From Globisporangium splendens (taxonomy: Eukaryota > Oomycota > Peronosporomycetes > Pythiales > Pythiaceae): DNA of 64,000 nucleotides. Shown piece by piece: positions 23,001 to 35,272 of this stretch; the first letter of the stretch is position 1, and the number at the start of each line of letters is the position of its first letter. The notes below the pieces were generated by a model that was not told the DNA's origin, ran no database searches, and worked only from the letters and a program-made list of their open reading frames with translations. Where the stretch lies: contig VFIW01000002.1 of assembly GCA_006386115.1 (NCBI GenBank), forward strand, positions 930,001-994,000. Reading direction: 5' to 3'. Made by a program: the position numbers and the translations under genes.

Positions 23001-24767
23001 GACCACAGCAAACAAATGTGCTTCGGCTGTACAACGGGCAACGTCATTACAACCACGAATGGCATCTGCACATCAGTGAAGCAACTCTGACCCACGTCGA
23101 CACGACCCTAGTCAAAGCTACGCATACAGTTCACTCCGCAACGGACTGTGACATCATGGCAACAAGAGACTTGAACGGGCAGAAGGTGTCGTTCCATGCA
23201 CATCCACGCTTCACAAGAATCGTGCAACTATGGGGTGGCAACGGACGATACAATACGACCAGATCTTTCTATCGGCAACAAGTTGCAGCAACGAGGACAC
23301 AAATTGACAAAGATACTCGAGATGCAGCAGTCAACAAAGCTGTCCATACAGCAGGATCTCTGTGGCCAGGACTGCAATTAATCCAATGGAGCGAATTACA
23401 CAACATCCCAGGGATTACAGTTTATACAGCCCAGACTCTTCTCCGGCTGAAAGCCAACCGACTCTCCATGTGGAACTAGGAGAAAGCTGATCTGTCCTGC
23501 TCGAATCCCGAATGCTCCCAAGTTGTCCAATCTTCTGTTCAACATCTATTCTGGGAGTGTCCGAAAGCCAGACTCGTGTGGAACTACTTTTATGCGCTAT
23601 GGGCGAAGATCGGAATCACTCCTGGTCACGACCCCGCAATCTGGATCTTCAGTCTGGATCTACCAGATACTCCAAGGCATGCATGGACCACGATCAAGAG
23701 ACACATTATCAGACACAAGTGCTCCAATGAACATCTCCAAGATCATCTCTATCCCGTCGCACACATGCTGTGGCGATATATGAGCGCGTCGCTCATACAT
23801 GCCATTTGGTGTGCGCATCTGAGACGCATGGATTCGGATCCAATCAAATCGACTGCTGAGATGGCGATCATGATGACCAGATTAGAGGCAGGAATGCGAA
23901 ACCTCACACGACTCGCTGAAGCGCAAGCTGGAGACTCTGACGGTCACACGGTTGCAGCAGTTCTCAAGGCCTATGTCGACTGCTTTCTCAGCCAAACCGA
24001 CACCATCCCCTTGACTCCAAGTGATACTCGCGGCGCTTACCTGTTGTTTTTCGATGGTGGATCACGCGGCAATCCAGGACCAGGAGGGACTGGATCCATT
24101 ATCGTGCGTGTCCATAAAGACTCGCACACAGCCAGTTTAATTTGGGCCGCCAGCATGGCTATAGCAGGAAGGACACGACCAACAACTTTGCCGAGTACTG
24201 GGGTCTCATACATGGACTCCGAGAAGCCCAACGCAGTCACTTTGAACCGTTGTACGTGATTGGAGACAGTGCACTCATTATCTCCCAACAGAGAATGCAT
24301 CGGTCCCCTCGACAGCACCGATTGGCACGTTTATACCAGACAAGTCGACGACTCGCGGATTGCATCGACATCCGAGGATGGTACCATCACTACCGTGCCT
24401 TCAACGAGATGGCGGACTCAGCCGCCAACCTAGCCATGGACACCAGAACCTCAACGCAGGTCCACTTCCCAACTCAAAGAGCTGCTTTCAACAATCTCAC
24501 CCAGGATCTTGACAACGACGTCATGCATTGGCTTGTGCGAAGTTCGGAAGACCCAAGGTCATTGGACAACACAAGGCAGCCTCACATAGGACCAAGAGAA
24601 CATGCCATCCTGGTCAAAGATTATTTAGCATTCAGAAGTGATCTAGTGCAATCCGCGCTATAGACACATTTACACTCCTAGATGAAATTCGCAATGAAGA
24701 ATAGGTAGGAGAATGGATATTGTAGGTCACGACGATGAACCTAAATATACCTCACCTTATAAAGAGA
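20042..24767 (+). mobile_element. 5'-truncated LINE-B nested in LINE-B ORF1
   Basis: The insertion is 4726 bp and starts within the endonuclease region. It is flanked by the direct duplication AAGTGTCAAGG at 20031-20041 and 24768-24778. Downstream of it, the outer ORF1 resumes in the same frame. The 3' end is CACCTTATAAAGAGA. It encodes decayed ORF2 through RNase H, with a 3' UTR from 24664. Confidence 0.92.
20046..24663 (+). pseudogene. Nested LINE-B ORF2 remnant
   Basis: Coverage runs from the end of the endonuclease (SRLDRWYC, SDHNGV) through RT and the zinc-binding region to RNase H. RT shows LDFAKAYDS, SGIRQGCPLAP and YADD near 21823. In-frame stops are seen at 20439, 20535, 20829, 21963 and 23477. 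A base is missing in the A-run near 22320 and another near 24160. Compared with the outer copy, some stops are CGA-to-TGA or TGG-to-TGA changes. The TAG at 23477 is shared with the LINE-B at 61583-64000, linking these two copies. Confidence 0.88.
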
Positions 24768-26755
24768 AAGTGTCAAGGCTTCTAACGGCCAGAGCAACCG
24801 CAAGGCTCTCCAGGCTCGAAAGAAGCGCGAACTTGAACTTGAGGCCGTTCTGGCTGGGAAGCTTTCTTCAGCTGATTCTGTCCTTGATGGGGTACAAGCA
24901 AACTCCACTCAAGCGAAGCAAAAGATTGCTATCGACGCCCGCTTAAGCGCTGCTCAGGCAACATTAGACATTGCTAAGGAGCATCTGTCCAAAGCGTCTT
25001 CCGCGCACACCGCAGCTGCTGCAGCGGCTGCGACTGCAAAACGCAAATTCCATGACGTTTCAGCCAAAGCGCACAGTTTGGCTCTCGATCGAGACGAACA
25101 CAAGGAGGCAGACACCAGTGGTCGTGATGAGGAATCTTCATCTGCGAATCGTGAAGCTGGACAGTTCCAACGTCAGATTGAATTGCTTGATTTGCAGCAA
25201 CGTGTGACAGCAAAAGAAGCAGCAGCCGCATCTCTGATCCTCCAGGAGGCCAAGAACGCCAAAAATCGAGCGAAAAGGCAACTTGATTTACTCAAGAAGC
25301 GAGCCAAAGCTAAGAATTTGGGTCCCAAGGATGGCGATCAGCATGCTGGGAACAAGGCTTCTACGACAGCTGCTTCAGGATCATCTCCCGCTGAGAATAC
25401 CGAAAGCCAAGGAGATCAAGACCTTGCTTATACGAAACTCAGGGAGTTTGTCAAAGCTCATGTCGTCCGCGAGCACAGTCCCACTGCGCAGACTCAAGAC
25501 GAGGAGCAATCAAGAACGAGCCAACCCGGCTCGAAGTCTTTCCCTCAGCGTCTAGAGATAATGGATCGGCAAACCAGCAACCATCATCGGAGCCATCAGC
25601 TGACACCACCTCTGGGTACTCTGAAGATCCCTCGCACTTCGATGTCACGATGTCCTTGGCGGATTCCACGTCGATGGATTCCACGATGCACCTGCAAGAT
25701 CTGACGGGAGGTGCTGTGACCCCGCCAAATGGTCAAGCCACTCTCCCTCTGCCAGCAGAGGTGACTAAAGCCTTTCACCAGGAAATGCGCAGTCAAAATG
25801 GTACCGAGGATGCAGGCAATGGTCCTCCCGCGATGAACCAGCCAACTCCAGGTAGCGCTGACCAAGATACTGGACACATTGACTCTGCTGAATCTCGAGA
25901 TGCAGACCCAACGAGTGTCTTTGGCTCCGGGCCAGAAATCAATGCGGCGATGGGTAGTGGACTAGGTACAGGGTCGACGGATGATGAACATCGATTCCAG
26001 AAACCGGAGCGAGAACCAGACTCCCACTCTCATACGTTAAATCGGCCACGGGCACGAAAGATCCCAGAACTTGCGTCCTCAGTTTTAAAAGCAGCGGCTT
26101 CAACGACACCAGGTCAATCCGAGGCCAGTCAAGAGTCAACCTTTTCCAATGACAGTGAAAGCGGCGAATTTGAGACGCCTCCTTCCTCACCGTCTCACTC
26201 TGTCCAGGACGATGGGCAAGCACGCAAGTCTCTGGTTGGACGATTGGTTGGATCGAAAGAGGAGCTCGAACAATTGACGGCTGCTGAACAAGCCCTTCGA
26301 AGACAGCATTTTCGTGCAAACAACAAAGCCATGCACGACTGGACCACGGCGACTCGACAAACTCGAAGATTCAGCTTGCCTTCAGTTGATCCAAGCGACG
26401 TCTCCAAATTGACTGGATGGATTCCCAGTCACGTGGATGCCCTAAGTGCGCTCATTTGTGCACTGCCTTTTCCGCTGGAGGTCTTGCGCATGTTCCCAGT
26501 GAAAAAGCTCCTTGATTTTGGGCACAGCATAAACAGTCAAGCTCAACGCGCATTAATCCGGCATCACTCAGCTGACGGTGCAGTTAGCGCGCAAGTGCGA
26601 GCCTTTTGTAAGAAATGGGCATCGGCTGTTGACGCCTGTCCGCAAGGCTCCGCTCGTTGGTCCATGACTGACAACATCAAGCAGTGAAACAGACTTGAAA
26701 AGCTAGATGATAGCCTATTGACCGCGACCGTCTCGCGACCCATTGACCCAGACAA

Positions 26756-29700
26756 ATGGGCAATTCTCAATGTGATAAGTCTTTCTGCTGCCAAGCATGT
26801 TCCCCAAGCACGAAGCCGTTGGTCACGTTATGCCTGAAACCCGAGCTGAAGAATATTGGCGTTCGTCTTCTCTTCAATCAGCAATTGATGCGATTGTGGG
26901 CACGACGACGTCATGGTCGCTATTGGCGCACCAGCATGAGCTGGAGGTCCAACAGCGGCACAATCAGAACTAAAGGCACCCATGGTGCCTCAACTCGCAC
27001 TGTACTTGGTGGCAGTTCAGTGCGAGCAGGGGGAGATGGCTCAACTGTCTCTCCGACGGAAGTACAGCGTGGAATACAAGGCACATCAACGTATTCCGGC
27101 GATGGACTACCGTCGCGACCATATCAACCCACAACCCAAGCTCGTCGTGACAACCGCCGACCCAGAAGGCGCAGTGCGACAGTCAATGCTCGCCATGAGC
27201 TAACTGTTGGATTCCACACACAGAATGTGATGGGGTTCTCCAAATCCGACGCCAATCTGAACGCGTGGTTTTCACATTTTCGACAGACTGATGATTCGGG
27301 ATCATTGGACATTGTCTTTCTCCAAGAAACGCACGTCCTGGAGACCGAAGTGGCATCAATGCAATCCAGATTTCGTCGAAGTTGGGGTTTTCAGGAACCA
27401 TCAGAAGAGTCGGATCCCAGACTCTCTCTCTGGTCAGCTTCCACCGAGCGCAAAGGAGGAGTGGCGATCTTGTTGAATCCCTATTCGTGCATACCTACAC
27501 TGGCTCCATATAAGCAGGATCAGTGGAATGCGCACTGGATGGCAGCTACGGTGACGTTGCGTGGTGAAACGGTGTTACTTCTCAACATCTACGCTCCTTC
27601 TACCGTATTTGCAAGGGAAGCTTTCTACAGAGCACTATCAGGTCTCCTCTCGTCACATGATGGACCCATTCTGTGCGGTGGAGACTTTAATTGCACTCTC
27701 AACCAGATGGCAGACAGGTCTCACAACACCCACAACAAAGTGCACGATTCCAGGGGATTGAAGAAACTGCTCCAGAAATTGAATCTTGTTGATACCCTCG
27801 AGGATGATGCTCTTCGCGCCACGGACACATGAGACGTCAAAGCATTCCATCGGCAGCATCACACCTACTACTATACACTGCCTTCAGGCGACAGTGCCAG
27901 CAGTAGGCTCGACCGGTGGTACTGCAGCAATGACCATCTCGACTGGGTTCGCAGCGTCTACCAAAGCGTAGCTGGTCCGTTCTCCGATCACAATGGAGTC
28001 ACGATCCGAGTAGCTGCTCCTGACAAGGTGATCCAAAGCAAGAAACCTCGTGTTGTCTATCCACTTCCGAAGAATGCAGCGGCGCATGCGGCGAGTATTG
28101 GAAAAGATTTCTTCGAAAAAGCTCATGATCAACTTGATGAATTACGTGGACGTTACTCTTCGCCTCGTGATTATGCTCTGGCCACAGCAAATTGGTGGGA
28201 TGAAGCCAAGATCGCGCTCAGGATCGGGTACCTTGAAGCTAAAAAATCGTACTTCGCCAGATTGAATCAAGGATACAAGAAGAAAATCCAGAGGTTGCAA
28301 CGACGCCTCTCAGAATCAGAAGCGCAGATGCTCGATCACTCTGGTGGAGCGGTGGGTGATCATAACGTGGAGTTGTCGCAAGAGTTTCTTACCACCGCCA
28401 CGAGTATCCGTCGTGCCATTGCAGAATGCAAATCAAGTGGCAGGCTTCGAAACGGGACCGCATTTTTCGGGAGCACATGCATCATGAACGAAAAACGAGC
28501 AAATCCTTCTACAAGCGTATCTCGACCAAGTTCCTTGACAACACTATCTTCACACTCGGTGGCACAGCGACTTACGGACCCATGCGTTCACGAGAACTTG
28601 CTGACGACATGGGAGAAGGATGGAAATCAATCATGCAACAGGCGCCCACTCTGCAAACTGACATCGATCAAATCCTTGATCCAGGAACAGCTATTCCTCC
28701 GTCGGACAGATTAGGCTTCCTGCTCAAACCGATCGATTCGAGTGAAATTAAACAGGCTGTGAAGAAATGCAAGAGAGGCAAAGCTCACGGTCCTGACGAA
28801 CTCGGCAATGACTGGTACAGAGACCACTGTGACGAGATTACCGGCTTGCCATCCCCTTGACTCCAAATGATACTCGCGGCGTTTACCTGTTGTTTTTCGA
28901 TGGTGGATCACGCGGCAATCCAGGACCAGGAGGTACTGGATCCATTATCGTGCGTGTCCATAAGGACTCGCACACAGCCAGTTTAATTTGGGCCGCCAGC
29001 ATGGCCTATAGCAGGAAGGACACGACCAACAACTTTGCCGAGTACTGGGGTCTCATACACGGACTCCGAGAAGCCCAACGCAGTCAATTCGAACCGTTGT
29101 ACGTGATTGGAGACAGTGCACTCATTATCTCCCAACAGCGAATGCATCGGTCCCCTCGACAGCACCGATTGGCACGTTTATACCAGACAAGTCGACGACT
29201 CGCGGATTGCATCGACATCCGGGGATGGTACCATCACTACCGTGCCTTCAACAAGATGGCGGACTCAGCCGCCAACCTAGCCATGGACACCAGAACCTCA
29301 ACGCAGGTTCACTTCCCAACTCAAAGAGCTGCTTTCAACAATCTCACCCAGGATCTTGACAACGACGTCATGCATTGGCTTATGCGAAGTTCGGAAGATC
29401 CAAGGTCATTGGACAACACAAGGCAGCCTCACATAGGACCAAGAGAACATGCCATCCTGGTCACCAAGAGAACATGCCATCCTGGTCAAAGATTATTTAG
29501 CATTCAGAAGTGATCTATTGCAAACCGCGCTGTAGACACATTTACACTCCTAGATGAAATTCGCAATGAAGAATAGGTAGGAGAATGGATATTGTAGGTC
29601 ACGACAATGAACCTAAATATACCTCACCTTATAAAGATAAAGAGATTACCGGCTTATTCGAGCGACTTTTCAACTTGTGGATACCCGAATGCGTTCTGCC

Positions 29701-32700
29701 AAGTTCGTTCAGTGAAGCACATATTCACTGCATAAAAAAGTCCGTCTCTGCTGCGTCGCCACTGGACTACAGGCCAATCGCACTCCTCAACTCTGATTAC
29801 AAAATATTCACACGAATATTTGCAACCAGATTACGAACTGTGCTCCCTTGGCTTATCCATCACATGCAAGCTGGTTTCGTTCCAGGGCGAGCAATCCCGA
29901 CTACGATCGATGTGTTATTGGCTGCGCAACAGCGGGCCACGAGCGACCCCGCCATGTCCAGAGCGATCGCGTTGCTCCTTGATTTTGCTAAAGCCTATGA
30001 TTCACTCGATCGCAGCTTTCTGGCACAAGCGCTCCAGCATCTTGGGTTTCCATTGAAGTTCGTACACTTAGTGAAGGTGTTACACTCTCAAACCACTTAC
30101 AAGTTCATTGTCAACGGTTTCCTGTCGAGAAAGTACAACGTAACATCTGGAATTCGTCAAGGATGTCCGCTGGCCCCTCTTCTCTTCATCTTGGCGTTAG
30201 AGGTTCTTTATCGGAAAATCGAAGCGAGTGACGAAATACACGGCGTTGAACTCCAGGCAGCAGGATGCGCAACTGAGGTCAGACTTGGAGGATACGCAGA
30301 CGACACGACCATTTATCTTAGCGATCCCAAGGATATTAGTGCCGTGTTTGCAATCCTGGACAAATATGGAGCAGCTTCTGGGCTTCGAGTCAATCGGCAC
30401 AAATCTGCAGTATTACCGCTGAACAAGGAATTTAGCTCCACCGAAGAGTCAGTCAGTGACATTCATGTGCTACAACGTGAGGAACATTGCCGCTACCTCG
30501 GCATCCAAGTCGGACAAACGCCTTCGAATGCAAGTAACTGGTCCAAGTGCATCCAAGCCTTACGTGTCAGACTTCGACTTGCGCGTCTCAAAACTCACTC
30601 TGTCGCCCAACGCGCAGCAATTGCCAGTGCCGTCATCATACCCAAAGTGCTTTATGTGGCCAGGCACTCCTGGCCCTCTACGGCTATTGTCAATCAGCTG
30701 CACGACCTAGTGAAACAATTTGTCTGGGGCTCAAGGAATGGTAAGCCTGCGAAACCGTGGATGAAGGAAGAACAAGCTGAGCTCAAAAAAATGAATGGAG
30801 GCTTGTCAGTACCCAACATCAGAACTGAGCTGATGACGATGAGTGCCACAGCAGTCTCCAAATGGGCAATCACTACCTCTCACATCGATCAGGTCATCGG
30901 GGAAATCTTGCTGCACAACACAAGGGATTCTTCGACGTACATCACGCCGATAGATGCAATTCCAAGGCGGCCACCCCAGCTTCGTGATAACATGTGGACA
31001 ACTGGCGCAGCATTGTGTGCGTCGCTCCATTCTCGACCCTACGAGCCCAGAGAACGTGACAATGTACGTTGGTGTTACGAGCACTTCAAGTCGACAATTG
31101 TGCAGACTCAATGGGAAGGCGATGTGTTCCAGATCGACCTCAGCTCTAAAATGTCTGACAGGCTTCCAGGTATCATCGCTGAAGGACGAAAGCTACGTGG
31201 GACATTCTGTGCAGAATGGCTGCCATACATGACCTCGACTGCAGATGGGTTGCTTCTTGATTCCAACGGCTCCCCTTACAAGCTTGCTCACACATCATTA
31301 TCAGTTGGAACAGCACAACTGGGTGACATACTTCGATGGGAGTGGATAAGACCATGAGTGCTTAACTTCATCCCAACATGTGGAATCTCCGGATTCTCCC
31401 GGCCGTCTATTCGAGCGCTCGAGCGGTTATGTGCTACGTTGGTATCCAACTTCCCACAGCTTCTGTATCGACCACAGCAAACAAATGTGCTTCGGCTGTA
31501 CAACGGGCAACGTCATTACAACCACGAGTGGCATCTGCACACCAGTGAAGCAACTCTGACCCACGTCGACACGACCCTAGTCAAAGCTACGCATACAGTT
31601 CACTCCGCAATGGACTGTGACATCATGGCAACAAGAGACTTGAACGGGCAGAATGTGTCGTTCCATGCACATCCACGTTTCACAAGAATCGTGCAACTAT
31701 GGGGTGGCAACGGACGATACAATACGGCCAGATCTTTCTATCGGCAACAAGTTGCAGCAACGAGGACACAAATTGGCCAAGATACTCGAGATGCAGCAGT
31801 CAACAAAGTTGTCCATACAGCAGGATCTCTGTGGCCAGGACTGCAATTAATCCAATGGAGCGAATTGCACAACATCCCAGGGATTACTGCTTATACGGCT
31901 CAGACTCTTCTCCGGCTGAAAGCCAACCGACTCTCCATGTGGAACTATGAGAAAGTTGATCTATCCTGCTCGAATCCCGAATGTTCCCAAGTTGTCCAAT
32001 CTTCTGTTCAACATCTACTCTGGGAGTGTCCGAAAGCCAGACTCGTGTGGAACTACTTTTATGCGCTATGGGCGAAGATCGGAATCACTCCTGATCACGA
32101 CCCCGCAATCTGGATCTTCAGTCTGGATCTACCAGATACTCCAAGGCGTGCATGGACCACGATCAAGAGACACATTATCGGACACAAGTGCTCCAATGAA
32201 CATCTCCAAGATCATCTCTATCCCGTCACACACATGCTGTGGCGATATATGAGCGCGTCGCTCATACAATCCATTTGGTGTGCGCATCTGCGACGCATGG
32301 ATTCGGATCCAATCAAATCGACTTCTGAGATGGCGACCATGATGACCAGATTAGAGGCAGGAATGCGAAACCTCACACGACTCGCTGAAGCGCAAGCTGG
32401 AGACTCTGACGGTCACACGGTTGCAGCAGTCCTCAAGGCATATGTCGACTGCTTTCTCAGCCAAACCGACGCCATCCCCTTGACTCCAAGTGATACTCGC
32501 GGCATTTACCTGTTGTTTTTCGATGGTGGATCACGCGGCAATCCAGGACCAGGAGGGACTGGATCCATTATCGTGCGTGTCCACAAGGACTCGCACACAT
32601 CCAGTTTAATTTGGGTCGCGAGCATGGCGTATAGCAGGAAGGACACGACCAACAACTTTGCCGAGTACTGGGGTCTCATACATGGACTCCGAACCCACGC

Positions 32701-33120
32701 AGTCACCTTTAAGCCGTTTGTACGGTATTTGTAGACAGTGCACTCTTAGCTCCCAACAGAGAATCTCGTCCCCTCGACAGCCCCGATTGGCACGTATACC
32801 CGACAATCGCGACTCGCGGGATTGCTCGTCATCCTATGATGGTACCATCCCTACCGTGCCTTCACAAGATGGCGGAACTCCCGCCAACCTCCACAGGACA
32901 CCATAACCTCAACGCAGTCTCACTTCCGCAACCAAGAGCTGCTTTCAACAATCTCACCCAGGATCTTGACAACGACGTCATGCATTGGCTTATGCGAAGT
33001 TCGGAAGACCCAAGGTCATTGGACAACACAAGGCAGCCTCACATAGGACAAAGAGAACATGCCATCCTGGTCAAAGATTATTTAGCATTCAGAAGTGATC
33101 TATTGCAATCCGCGCTATAG
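26756..33120 (+). pseudogene. Outer LINE-B ORF2 (APE-RT-RNase H), broken
   Basis: The endonuclease starts at about 27196: TQNVMGF, LQETHV, GGVAILLNP, NIYAPS, CGGDFNC. RT spans about 28740-30500, split by the 794-bp LINE-B at 28848-29641; it has LDFAKAYDS, SGIRQGCPLAP and YADDTTIYL. A zinc-binding region (CSNPECSQ...H...C) lies near 31970-32030. RNase H starts near 32515 with FDGGSRGNPGPGG. Breaks are a TGA at 27830 where the nested copy has CGA, a lost base near 28431, a TGA at 31355, and a scrambled patch at 32691-32938. The product would nick DNA and copy element RNA, but this copy cannot. Confidence 0.88.
28848..29641 (+). mobile_element. 794-bp LINE-B tail nested in LINE-B RT region
   Basis: This is a 5'-truncated RNase H end of LINE-B, bounded by the 14-bp duplication GAGATTACCGGCTT at 28834-28847 and 29642-29655. 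The RNase H frame (28857-29513) keeps DGGSRGNPGPGG and NFAEYWG. A short tandem duplication near 29437-29486 repeats the segment containing AGAACATGCCATCCTGGTCA and changes the C-terminus. The tail is TTATAAAGATAAA. Confidence 0.92.
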
Positions 33121-33287
33121 ACATATTTACACTCCTAGATGAGATTCGTAATGAAGATTAGGTAGGAGAATGGATATTGTAGGTCACGAAGATGAACCTA
33201 AATATACCTCACCTTATAAAGATAAAGATTTCTTATCATCTCAGCACCAACGACATCAATACCGGTATCGAACCGATACTATCGATG

Positions 33288-35116
33288 CAGGTGGTAATCC
33301 AAACGAACGATTATCCTTGGGTGATGTGAACCAAGTTAACACAACCAGAATATACTGTTGACGTTTCCCGGAATGTCGACGTCATTTATCTTTATCTTTA
33401 TAAGGTGAGGTATATTTAGGTTCATCGTCGTGACCTACAATATCCATTCTCCTACCTAATCTTCATTACGAATTTCATGAAGGAGTGTAAATATGTCTAT
33501 AGCGCGGATTGCAATAGATCACTTCTGAATGCTAAATAATCTTTGACCAGGATGGCATGTTCTCTTGGTCCTATGTGAGGCTGCCTTGTGTTGGTGTCGA
33601 CGTCATTTGGTGGTGAATGCGTGTGCTGCTCAGACTACTGCGATTCCAAACACCGTCGCCACCCAGTTCATTGACCTGAAACTCGTAGATAGCAGCCAGC
33701 ACATGCCGAGGTATTATGCTAGCACATACTCTCCGACTGTTCCGTCGCAAACACAGCACTGCCACGCCGCAGTGCTGAATGGATGAGACTCCTTCACCCA
33801 GCCCCAACACATTCGACTTTCCAGCCCGGCTGGAAGACCGACACCCCATAAAAGGCACTAACTCCTACACCAATAGAGCCTGTTGCTGCACGCTGCTCCT
33901 CCGACTTCCAACTCTTGTGAGCCACGGAACAATTTGAAGCACAACTATGATCCCCCAAGCACGGAAACAGCACCCAGTGCGATTCCTAGTGCCACTATCA
34001 CGAGACGCACAAACTCTGCTACCAACCAAGTGCTCTCAGTCCGAGTCACGACGACCCACCGCGTGCACTCCGGCCGACTGCGGGCAATCAGACATTTCCC
34101 GTTTAAAGGTGGTACACAACCCCACCTCAAGTTGGAGTACAAAAGATCCAGGTGGTGTTAGTTCAAACGCTGCTTGTACAAACAACGAGCAGATTATGCA
34201 CGAGAGTACGCAATTTTGTGCAGATGTAAGATTTTTCGCCTTCCAATAGCGCTGATCGGACGCGACCTGCGAGCAAGCAAGCAAGCCGTTCGCAAGATCG
34301 CACTGTAGCTCTTCGACACCTACAGTTTGAACCTCCATCTATCTACCAACCACATCGACATCATCCATGATGACAGGCCGATCTCGTTCTTGTTTGTGCA
34401 CTTAGATGCATTGCGTCGCTTCACACACGTCCAAGCCAACCGCAGCTGATCCTTCGTTAACTGACGACTCGGGCGATCAAACCAACCATGTCGAGCGCGC
34501 TGTTGGAGATCATCAAGACGATGGCGTCTCTCTCGTCGTCGATGACCAACCTGAGCTGAGCCTGTCGCCATCCATGTACAAGATCCGCAAAGAGAAGTCG
34601 TGTGGAGAAGTGCAAGTGCTCCCGTTGCTATCGTTGTGGGGAACTGTCGTATCTGGAAAGTCTCTTTCGATTACTTGTATGCATCTTGGGCATGTGCAAT
34701 CAAAAACGAACTCAAGCGCTTGTGTCAATCGCAGTTTTGTCAACATGATGCTCTACAGATACCTTTCTGGTAGCATATTCCCTCTCTTCGTGACTTCTTG
34801 TTGTTGGAGATGCTCTTGCGATCGGGTACTTGTCCGTTTATTATCGCTATACGACGGAGCCTACCGAAGTTCGGAAACGATTGGCGTGCTTGCTTCTGTG
34901 GAATGTGCCGATCACGCTCTTTGCGTTCTCGGGGAGTGAGCTCACGGCCATTACGCATGCATCGAAGAGCGAGATGGGTATGTTTCGAGCCACATCTGGC
35001 TGAACAGGTAACGCATTCACCAAATGACGTCGACGCTTGGGGAGACGTCAACATGATATCCGGATGGCTTCGGCTCAACAGAAGGGTAATCATTCGTCCG
35101 GTTGGATTACCACCTG
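33288..35116 (-). mobile_element. TIR-bearing element, copy 3
   Basis: It is 1829 bp long, equal to 1608 bp plus a 207-bp LINE-B tail and its 14-bp target duplication in the outer TIR. It is otherwise nearly identical to copies 4-6. The short sequence before it, TTTCTTATCATCT at about 33229-33241, is the end of element M. That shows this unit derives from one that carried M, like unit 4. Confidence 0.6.
33388..33594 (-). mobile_element. 207-bp LINE-B tail in TIR copy 3
   Basis: This is the minus-strand LINE-B terminus (reading ATCTTTATCTTTATAAGG on the + strand) with the last RNase H codons and 3' UTR. The 14-bp duplication TGTCGACGTCATTT is at 33374-33387 and 33595-33608. The identical insertion is in TIR copy 4 only. 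Confidence 0.9.
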
Positions 35117-35272
35117 TGCTGACATTGAAGTGTATTGACAAAATGATGAGGCTGGTACTCGAGTGGAGAGAATAATCAATTGCCCGTCCTATCTCTTTAC
35201 AGGTGTAAGAAAACCCTGTCACTTAGTTTGTTTTTTTTGGGGGGGGAGGGGCAAAGATACCTTAACTTGTCA

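Larger units (their letters stand above)
18532..26687 (+). pseudogene. LINE-B ORF1, split by a nested LINE-B
   Basis: The first part is 18532-20041, and the frame resumes at 24768-24778 directly after the inserted element. Across the gap the reading stays in phase. A CCHC knuckle, CFQCFDPSHPKSKC, is at about residues 299-312. After the resumption there is a long alanine- and lysine-rich coiled-coil region (about 24780-25310) and a Ser/Thr-rich linker. A second frame (25650-26687) carries a C-terminal helical region, so a frameshift lies between about 25500 and 25640. The TGA at 26685 may be a mutated Trp codon, because similar-looking coding continues. Role: RNA-binding ORF1 protein. No OTU motif is seen here, unlike LINE-A. 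Confidence 0.8.
18491..33228 (+). mobile_element. LINE-B non-LTR retrotransposon with nested LINE-B insertions
   Basis: This outer element is full length or nearly so, about 9.2 kb after removing two nested insertions (20042-24767 and 28848-29641). It starts about 41 bp before the ORF1 ATG at 18532. It ends in TTATAAAGATAAAGA, an ATAAAG-type tail. The left flank is oxidoreductase exon 2. The right flank is TTTCTTATCATCT, the end of element M, followed by the unit-3 spacer. The flanks share no duplication, so a boundary was rearranged after insertion. Several stops and frame breaks make it inactive. Confidence 0.88.

Noticed and set aside
20042..24767. A large deletion in LINE-B joining ORF1 to the endonuclease end
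   Set aside because: The sequence apparently lost is present right after 24767, and an 11-bp direct duplication flanks the block, so it is a nested insertion.
20439..31357. Repeat-induced point mutation as the cause of the LINE-B stop codons
   Set aside because: Some stops are C-to-T or G-to-A, but others are G-to-T, T-to-A and indels, with no overall strand or context bias visible by eye.
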